Of a stretch of 6,488 nt of DNA, positions 1 to 4,544 are shown in pieces. The DNA lies in the NCBI GenBank assembly GCA_016868485.1, contig VGGT01000108.1, positions 1 through 6,488 on the forward strand, written 5' to 3'. The stretch is from Bacteroidota bacterium. GTDB lineage: Bacteria; Bacteroidota; Bacteroidia; UBA7662. Every line of letters begins with the position of its first letter. The first letter of the stretch is position 1. The notes below the pieces were generated by a model. It was not told where the DNA came from and did no database searches. It saw only the letters and a list, made by a program, of their open reading frames with translations. The position numbers and the translations under genes are program-made.

Positions 1-3000
1 ACTGTTTCTTCCAAAAGTCCAGGCAGCGCCACCTACCCAGCCACTTGAATCGTGGTTGATGACGATGTGTCCATTGCCTTGAAAGCCAAATCGAGCACCA
101 TCACCGAGCACTACCCTACCCCTAATTTCTATCATGGATGAATCGCCAACCAGAAAAATTTCGGCTCCAGCATGAACTTCCAGTATCCCGTCTTTTTCGA
201 TGATGAGACGACTGCCATGATTGACCACGAGTCGAGAGCCACTGGATAGTATTAATCTACTTCCTCCTCTAAAAGACCATTGGGCAGTTTGCTGTATACC
301 TTGAAGTGCATCTCCCAACGTAATCTGGCCACCATTCGCTACGACTATGTTCGACTCCATACAAGAACCGTCTACGGCGCATATCAAATTTGAATTGGGC
401 AAAGGGTACTGTCCCCTCAGAGAATCGGCACAAGAGTGTGCGAAATTTAAGGGTTGCCAACGATTAATGCCCAAATGACCCATTCCCGTAATCTGACCGG
501 GCCATATTCTTAGATCACGATTTAGGGTATGCGTAAGCCGATGATGACGTTGGTGTATGCCATAGTTTACAGCCGAGTCTAAGGTCCTTGAAGGTCTTAA
601 GACCAAGTTTCCATTTCGATGACACAACTGATTAACCCTGAGTTGTCGCATCAGGAAGGGATGCAAGTAGGCATGGTGGCTGTTTCGGTCGTCGATATCC
701 GACGCCCCCATTAAGCTGATGTATCCTTCGAATCCTGAATAAGGTTCAACAGGTGGCGCCACATGCAGCCCGACTGGTGGAAATGGATTGCCCGGGATAT
801 TGAGCGAACTGTAGGTGCTCACGAACCCATGCTGCATTATTTGTTCTCTTCGACTAAAAAAGCCACTTTTGTTCATGTCCACAGCATAGGTGAAGTCGCC
901 CGCTGCATAGTCGAGTCCGTCCATAGGGCGGTTCCCATAACGTGCCACAATGGCACTTTGATTGACTTGGATGTTGTGGGCCATCAGTTGTTGCAATACC
1001 CTGCTTTGCATAACACTGTAAGTTATCGATCGAAACAACGCAACACTCATAATTAACGGCCCTTGAGTAGGCTGCTGAGCCGCCAATATTTGTGCAGATT
1101 TCATTATTTTGAACAGACGAAGTACAGAACCTGCGTAAACCAGGTGTGCCACAGCCACATCTTGGAGGTTGTTGATGAGGTGATCCCCTCCCGAATAGAG
1201 TAGGCCGCCCGATGCCGCCCAAGGAGCATGCGGGGCGGTAAATCCCTCCAATCGCATAAGATGCATGCCGTTGACACCCGTTGAACGATAACCCTGGCTG
1301 TTTATGGGTAGGGGAACTGAATGAGGCACCCAGACTTCTCGGCTGATGTAGATCAAACGATCTCCTGGGTTCAACCAGGCTGCTGAATGGGCGGTGTCGA
1401 TTTGCTGCATTATTCCATTGACACTCCCATTCGTTACCGCCATATTTCGCGAATGTCGCGGCATACCCAGTTGGTCGAGATAGCTCATCCATTGAAGATG
1501 GGCAACTCGGGCCGTGGTGTCATGGTGGTACACCAGCATTTGTCTGGCTGCCGGTGACTGTAAAACATGTCGAACCAGATCATCAATCAAGTCGGTGCTT
1601 CCAGATATGTTGAAGCGTTCCGCTAAATCGATCAGGGTATACTGACTACCCAAGGGGATGTTCGCACCCCTATGGGGCGTAGAAAATGAGGTAAACAAGC
1701 TAACCCCATGACAACATCCATGATCTTCCATCTCCCTCAAAGCGGCACGCGCTATAAGCCCCCCCATGCTTATTCCCAAGCACTCCATTGAAGGAGGTAG
1801 ATTTGAAAGCGTCATTCGGGATTGGATTTGCTCGAGTATTGAAATGAGCGCTCGGGCATTGCTTCGTATATCGGCTCGATTCGTTTGAAAATCAACAAAG
1901 ACCAGATCGTAACCATCCCGTCTGATCGAATCAAGGTAGTCGACCAGTGGAATCAGATAACGCTGCTGATCTTGACTTATTCCCGAACTGAATGTAGGCC
2001 AGTTGAATTGTCCGTAGCCAGAGCCCGCATCCCCATAAACTTCTGATGGGTTTCCACGAACAATAGATTCGGCCTCGAAACCCTCCACAACCACATAAGG
2101 TCGCCGCAGCTGCTGGGCATTACCCTGCCCATATTTGATGTATGCAGTGGCTTTTCCATCAATAAAGCTTGATAATGCTCCACAAGTTGGCGTTCCGCTC
2201 TGGAGGATTTCGTCGGGATTTCCCAATCTTAGGGTAACCACCTGGATTTGTGCCATTGAGGGATGAGCCAGTAGATTTTGCCCGTCTCCTCCAATCAGCC
2301 GTCCACGGATATTTTTCATTCCGTCGGATGAATAGTTGATCAACATGCTTTGTCCTGAATTTACGGGTCTGAATCCGAGGCCGTCTCCAAAGTCGACCTC
2401 CAAGTTTATTCCGTTCCAATCCCCTTGCCACAACTCCGAAGGCAAATGAACGCGTACAGCTTGTCCGGGCATCCGATAAGCCACTTGTTCCGTGGCGACC
2501 AGCATAAAGAGCGCCCTTTTTACCGACCACTGGGCAAGTGTCTGGGCATCATTAAACCGCCATGGGGATGTTACAATGGCGTATGCAGATTGTGGGAGAC
2601 TATCATAGAAAACTGTGTCGTTCATCGGTAATGTCCCTAACCCCAATTTGTAGCGGTCGATGACAGCGTCGTGGTAGACATAAGCGCTGTCGAATGCACC
2701 GGGAGCAATCTCTCGATACGTAATGTGCATGGCAGCCAATATGAGGTCATGGTTTCTTTGTCGGTTGGCCGGTGGATAAGCCCGAGTAGAACCATAGACT
2801 ACTTCTTTGGATAACTGTCGAATGGAATCGGTGCTCAATGAAAAATGAGTGCCGAAGCTGGCCGGTCGCATCAGCCGGTGCATATCGCAATATTTGTTGA
2901 AATCGGCCGTGTCTTGTCGGCCGTAACTGTAAGCATCCGGATCGATGCCTTGTGTGCTCCGCATCAGACTCAATGGACTTCGATCGATGAGGAACCCTTC

Positions 3001-3132
3001 TGGAACATAGGGCTGAAGCAGTTGGTATCGGTTTATGTGTGCCGTTTCAAAGGCAGATTGGGCCAGCAATGGCCCGGCTGTGAGGCAAAAGAAATACCAC
3101 ACAGCAAATTTTATGATAGATTTGCCGTTCAT
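1..3132 (-). CDS. Large secreted lipase/esterase-like alpha/beta hydrolase with repeat-rich C-terminal part (partial, 3' end outside window)
   Basis: The frame is open for 1044 codons and leaves the window without a stop. Residues 1-24 form a signal peptide: a short basic start, a hydrophobic core, then LLA before Q25, so the protein is exported. Residues 345-352 read PYVVVEGF, a strand-turn entry to an alpha/beta hydrolase core. The nucleophile elbow is GISMGG with Ser455, followed by STPHRGANIPLG at 484-495. Asp591 (in PGDRL) and His651 (in GGDHL) are plausible triad partners but unproven. The arrangement resembles large esterases of Bacteroidota that are exported by type IX secretion. Residues 957-1004 are six 8-residue strand repeats, suggesting a beta-solenoid. 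A type IX sorting domain would lie beyond the left edge and is not seen. ATG 3132 was chosen because the signal peptide begins there. ATG 3171 is in frame, follows a GGAGGT, and would add 13 residues. The substrate is unknown. A lipoprotein gene lies upstream on the same strand. Confidence 0.85.
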   Translation of the reverse strand, partial: MNGKSIIKFAVWYFFCLTAGPLLAQSAFETAHINRYQLLQPYVPEGFLIDRSPLSLMRSTQGIDPDAYSYGRQDTADFNKYCDMHRLMRPASFGTHFSLSTDSIRQLSKEVVYGSTRAYPPANRQRNHDLILAAMHITYREIAPGAFDSAYVYHDAVIDRYKLGLGTLPMNDTVFYDSLPQSAYAIVTSPWRFNDAQTLAQWSVKRALFMLVATEQVAYRMPGQAVRVHLPSELWQGDWNGINLEVDFGDGLGFRPVNSGQSMLINYSSDGMKNIRGRLIGGDGQNLLAHPSMAQIQVVTLRLGNPDEILQSGTPTCGALSSFIDGKATAYIKYGQGNAQQLRRPYVVVEGFEAESIVRGNPSEVYGDAGSGYGQFNWPTFSSGISQDQQRYLIPLVDYLDSIRRDGYDLVFVDFQTNRADIRSNARALISILEQIQSRMTLSNLPPSMECLGISMGGLIARAALREMEDHGCCHGVSLFTSFSTPHRGANIPLGSQYTLIDLAERFNISGSTDLIDDLVRHVLQSPAARQMLVYHHDTTARVAHLQWMSYLDQLGMPRHSRNMAVTNGSVNGIMQQIDTAHSAAWLNPGDRLIYISREVWVPHSVPLPINSQGYRSTGVNGMHLMRLEGFTAPHAPWAASGGLLYSGGDHLINNLQDVAVAHLVYAGSVLRLFKIMKSAQILAAQQPTQGPLIMSVALFRSITYSVMQSRVLQQLMAHNIQVNQSAIVARYGNRPMDGLDYAAGDFTYAVDMNKSGFFSRREQIMQHGFVSTYSSLNIPGNPFPPVGLHVAPPVEPYSGFEGYISLMGASDIDDRNSHHAYLHPFLMRQLRVNQLCHRNGNLVLRPSRTLDSAVNYGIHQRHHRLTHTLNRDLRIWPGQITGMGHLGINRWQPLNFAHSCADSLRGQYPLPNSNLICAVDGSCMESNIVVANGGQITLGDALQGIQQTAQWSFRGGSRLILSSGSRLVVNHGSRLIIEKDGILEVHAGAEIFLVGDSSMIEIRGRVVLGDGARFGFQGNGHIVINHDSSGWVGGAAWTFGRNS
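121..264 (-). repeat. Six tandem 8-residue strand repeats inside the large hydrolase
   Basis: Residues 957-1004 fall into six consecutive octads: GSRLILSS, GSRLVVNH, GSRLIIEK, DGILEVHA, GAEIFLVG and DSSMIEIR. Each starts with a turn (usually Gly) and continues into alternating hydrophobic residues, as in short-rung beta-solenoids. The first three are nearly identical at the protein level, but their codons differ (GGAAGTAGA, GGCTCTCGA, GGCAGTCGT). The repeat therefore looks old and kept by selection on the protein rather than freshly copied DNA. The strand-rich pattern continues less regularly to the window edge. Confidence 0.7.
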
Positions 3133-3173
3133 GATGTTTGGATTTTGGGTGAAACAGAGATCCAGGGTCATGG

Positions 3174-3195
3174 CAGCCCCACCTCCATGGGGCTG
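3174..3195. repeat. GC-rich hairpin ahead of the hydrolase start
   Basis: CAGCCCC and GGGGCTG form a perfect 7-bp stem around an 8-base loop. On the plus strand it is followed by TTTTG, so it looks like a weak intrinsic terminator, but no plus-strand gene ends here. On the minus strand the loop holds GGAGGT just before the alternative start ATG 3171, so the hairpin could present or hide that site. Confidence 0.5.
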
Positions 3196-3207
3196 TTTTG
3201 TAAGCGT

Positions 3208-3247
3208 ATCACCCAGAAAAAGCCTTCTGCTTCAACGAATGGGTGAT
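3208..3247. repeat. 8-bp inverted repeat with nested inner stem
   Basis: ATCACCCA at 3208-3215 pairs perfectly with TGGGTGAT at 3240-3247. Inside the 24-base loop, AAGC and GCTT (read on the minus strand) can form a second short stem around AGAAG. No T-run follows on either strand, so it is not a standard terminator. It lies in the leader of the large hydrolase gene. Confidence 0.5.
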
Positions 3248-3350
3248 GGGTCAAGTTTCCGAGGCTACACAGAGCATCGCTCAGGCTAAACGCCGGTATT
3301 TGGTTCTTTTTACTTCAAATAAAATGAAACCGCGGTGTAGGCTCGTAGGT

Positions 3351-3371
3351 GGTCGTCGGAAACCGTTGACC
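3351..3371. repeat. 9-bp imperfect hairpin
   Basis: GGTCGTCGG and CCGTTGACC flank AAA and can pair over nine positions, with one mismatch and one G-T pair. It lies 60 bases beyond the lipoprotein stop but lacks a T-run on the minus strand, so a terminator role is not supported. It is one of several hairpins in this gap. Confidence 0.4.
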
Positions 3372-3429
3372 TTTGGGTGGCGTTGCGACATCGTTCACAA
3401 GTCGGCCACTCATTCAAAACAAGCAAGAA

Positions 3430-3894
3430 TTAGGGTGTATGCACAAACAGAATAAGATTTTGCTTTCGTTTGTGGTTGAGAGGGGCTCCCACCAGTGTGC
3501 CGACGTATCCCGGTGGTAGGGAGTCGATCAAGAGGGTATAGTATTCTGGGGGTTGTGGCAATTCGAGTCGAATTTGGGCTATGCCAGTAGAATCATTGTA
3601 AAAATGTGACCAGCATACTGACCTATCGAATGGCGACAGTCCACCAACTCGGTAAACCCCAATCCTCATGATCTGTTTGGTTTTAACAGATTTGGCTTGT
3701 TCTATAATCGTGGCGTTCAATACGACCCTATATGGTGGACCGTCTCTACTGCATCCAATCAGTATATAGGGCAGTAAGAGAAAAGCGATGAACTTTAAGG
3801 GGTTGTTTATGGATAATAACGTCTGAACGGTTGAAGTTGAATGGGCAGGTGCATGGGGTTGAGCCCCTATGACTAAGGAGTTGAAGACGGCCAT
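3430..3894 (-). CDS. Small predicted lipoprotein of unknown function
   Basis: From ATG 3894 the product is 154 residues. A hydrophobic stretch (about residues 34-45) runs into LIGC, a good lipobox, so the protein is probably cleaved before Cys48 and lipid-anchored in the envelope. The mature part, about 107 residues, begins CSRDGPP. It alternates strand-like segments with polar turns and fits a small beta-sandwich, but I do not recognise a family. The start is uncertain. ATG 3894 leaves an unusually long stretch before the hydrophobic core, whereas the ATA codon at 3808-3810 would give a textbook 20-residue lipoprotein leader (starting NNPLKF after the first residue). TTG 3912 is also in frame but overlaps the -7 promoter box, so it is unlikely. 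The stop is TAA at 3430-3432. The gene diverges from the MarR gene and points toward the large hydrolase, which suggests but does not prove a shared envelope role. Confidence 0.7.
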   Translation of the reverse strand: MAVFNSLVIGAQPHAPAHSTSTVQTLLSINNPLKFIAFLLLPYILIGCSRDGPPYRVVLNATIIEQAKSVKTKQIMRIGVYRVGGLSPFDRSVCWSHFYNDSTGIAQIRLELPQPPEYYTLLIDSLPPGYVGTLVGAPLNHKRKQNLILFVHTP

Positions 3895-3909
3895 AAACGG
3901 AACTTTTAC

Positions 3910-3942
3910 CAAAATTAAGGTTCCCAGTACCCTTCCCCCAAA
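3910..3942 (-). promoter_or_regulatory. Bacteroidota-type promoter for the lipoprotein gene
   Basis: On the minus strand TTTG (3939-3942) is followed after 21 bases by TAATTTTG (3910-3917). This fits the TTTG / TAnnTTTG -33/-7 pattern known for the housekeeping sigma factor of Bacteroides and relatives. Transcription would begin a few bases beyond the -7 box, leaving a very short leader to ATG 3894 or about 90 bases to the ATA at 3810. Confidence 0.5.
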
Positions 3943-4010
3943 TTGAATTGATCAATTAAACAAAACACAAAAACAAACGAACTGAACACAAAAAAAATAT
4001 AATACTATTC

Positions 4011-4040
4011 TTGCATATGGTATGCATGCATACTATATTG
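4011..4040 (+). promoter_or_regulatory. Promoter-like pair ahead of the MarR gene
   Basis: TTG (4011-4013) is followed after 20 bases by TATATTG (4034-4040), one T short of the Bacteroidota -7 consensus. Read the classical way, it is TTGCAT, 17 bases, TATATT. Transcription would begin about 20-25 bases before ATG 4069. An A-rich tract (about 3959-4000) lies just upstream. The palindrome at 4015-4038 covers the spacer and most of the -7 box. Confidence 0.45.
4015..4038. promoter_or_regulatory. Putative operator palindrome for the adjacent MarR repressor
   Basis: The core GTATGCATGCATAC (4020-4033) is a perfect 14-bp palindrome. It extends to 24 bp with one mismatched pair (G4019 against T4034). 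Size and symmetry suit a dimeric winged-helix MarR protein. The site overlaps the putative promoter of the regulator gene, as expected for autorepression. It is about 70 bases from the lipoprotein promoter on the other strand, so an effect there is possible but weaker. Confidence 0.6.
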
Positions 4041-4068
4041 CAGACTTATTTCTTTACTCTGAAAACGC

Positions 4069-4530
4069 ATGTATAAACCCCGAAAGACTGTTTGTTCAGT
4101 AGCCCGGCTGGCCTGGATGAATATTTCAAGAATGTACAACAGCGAAGCCCAGGCCTATGATTTGAGTACTTCCGCCGCCTTTTTATTGCTGCATTTGGGA
4201 GAGGAAGGTGCTCAGGTGGGTCAACTCGCTGGATTATTGGGCATGGAAGCCTCGAGCATGACCAGGATTCTGCGCAGTATGGAAAAAAGAGGGTGGATCG
4301 TGCGCAACAGACAAAATGAGCAAGACCGAAGGGAAGTGAGGTTGGTGCTTACCCGGGAAGGTCAAGCAGCACGACAAATCGCTCGGGATTATGTGCGAAA
4401 GTTTAATCGCCAGGTTCAGGAGCTGGTTTCGGATCAAGATCTACAGGCTTTTTACAGGGTTAGTGATGCCATTCATCGGGTTGTGCAGCAGACTTTGGTT
4501 CCCGAGCCCATTCCCCAAACACAATTTTGA
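4069..4530 (+). CDS. MarR-family transcriptional regulator, probably of a fatty-acid degradation operon
   Basis: The 153-residue length is typical of MarR proteins, which act in the cytoplasm as dimers that bind palindromic DNA and let go on binding a small ligand. Helices at about 5-45 would build the dimer interface. The winged helix-turn-helix spans roughly 48-98. The recognition helix lies around ASSMTRILRSMEKRG (61-75), followed by a wing holding DRREVRLVLT with the conserved acidic-basic pair at D86-R87. A C-terminal helix (about 100-140) returns to the interface. The gene is followed after 14 bases by a beta-oxidation enzyme, so the two are probably one transcript and the natural signal may be an acyl-CoA or fatty acid; this is inferred from context. 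A 24-bp palindrome lies 30 bases before the start. No Shine-Dalgarno sequence is seen. ATG 4069 is the only sensible start. Confidence 0.92.
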   Translation: MYKPRKTVCSVARLAWMNISRMYNSEAQAYDLSTSAAFLLLHLGEEGAQVGQLAGLLGMEASSMTRILRSMEKRGWIVRNRQNEQDRREVRLVLTREGQAARQIARDYVRKFNRQVQELVSDQDLQAFYRVSDAIHRVVQQTLVPEPIPQTQF

Positions 4531-4544
4531 AACCGAGTCATGTC

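Larger units (their letters stand above)
3168..3413 (-). pseudogene. Possible small or degenerate reading frame with one internal TGA
   Basis: An ATG at 3413 opens a 32-residue frame starting MSGRLVNDVATPPKGQRF and ending PTPRFHFI at a TGA (3315-3317). The same frame then stays open for 48 more codons (SKKNQIPAFSLSD onward, ending NSPMEVGLP) to a TGA at 3168-3170. That last stop overlaps the alternative hydrolase start as ATGA. The frame could be an intact 32-residue small gene, an 80-residue gene broken by a nonsense change, or chance openness inside a structured non-coding element. I do not recognise the protein, and part of the frame is occupied by inverted repeats, so the non-coding reading is at least as likely. 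Confidence 0.25.
3133..3429. other. Structured 297-base gap without an intact long gene
   Basis: This stretch separates the lipoprotein gene from the large hydrolase gene on the same strand. No long intact reading frame is convincing. It contains at least four inverted repeats (3174-3195, 3208-3247, 3272-3282, 3351-3371) and the 8-bp palindrome ACCGCGGT at 3329-3336. It also holds a minus-strand frame from 3413 to 3168 interrupted by one TGA. I could not find a clear TTTG/TAnnTTTG promoter for the hydrolase here. The gene may be read from an unrecognised promoter or through from the lipoprotein gene. The density of hairpins suggests a structured leader, a small RNA or a dispersed intergenic element; the sequence alone does not decide. 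Confidence 0.5.

Noticed and set aside
854..1492. 212-codon open frame on the minus strand
   Set aside because: It lies out of phase within the 1044-codon hydrolase frame, has no family-like motif, and is a by-product of that gene.
3174..3200. Intrinsic terminator on the plus strand
   Set aside because: The stem and TTTTG look right but the T-run is short and no plus-strand gene runs into it, so I list it as a hairpin only.
2845..3246. 133-codon plus-strand open frame
   Set aside because: Most of it is antisense to the start of the hydrolase gene, including its signal peptide. It shows no recognisable protein features and ends inside an inverted repeat.
3133..3429. tRNA or other standard RNA gene
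   Set aside because: No cloverleaf, no anticodon arm and no terminal CCA were found among the hairpins.
3243..3455. 70-codon plus-strand open frame crossing the intergenic gap
   Set aside because: It overlaps the end of the lipoprotein gene in antisense and consists largely of basic low-information residues. No promoter or start context was seen.
3855..3867. GGGG/CCCC short inverted repeat inside the lipoprotein 5' region
   Set aside because: The stem has only four base pairs, which is too short to call without conservation data.
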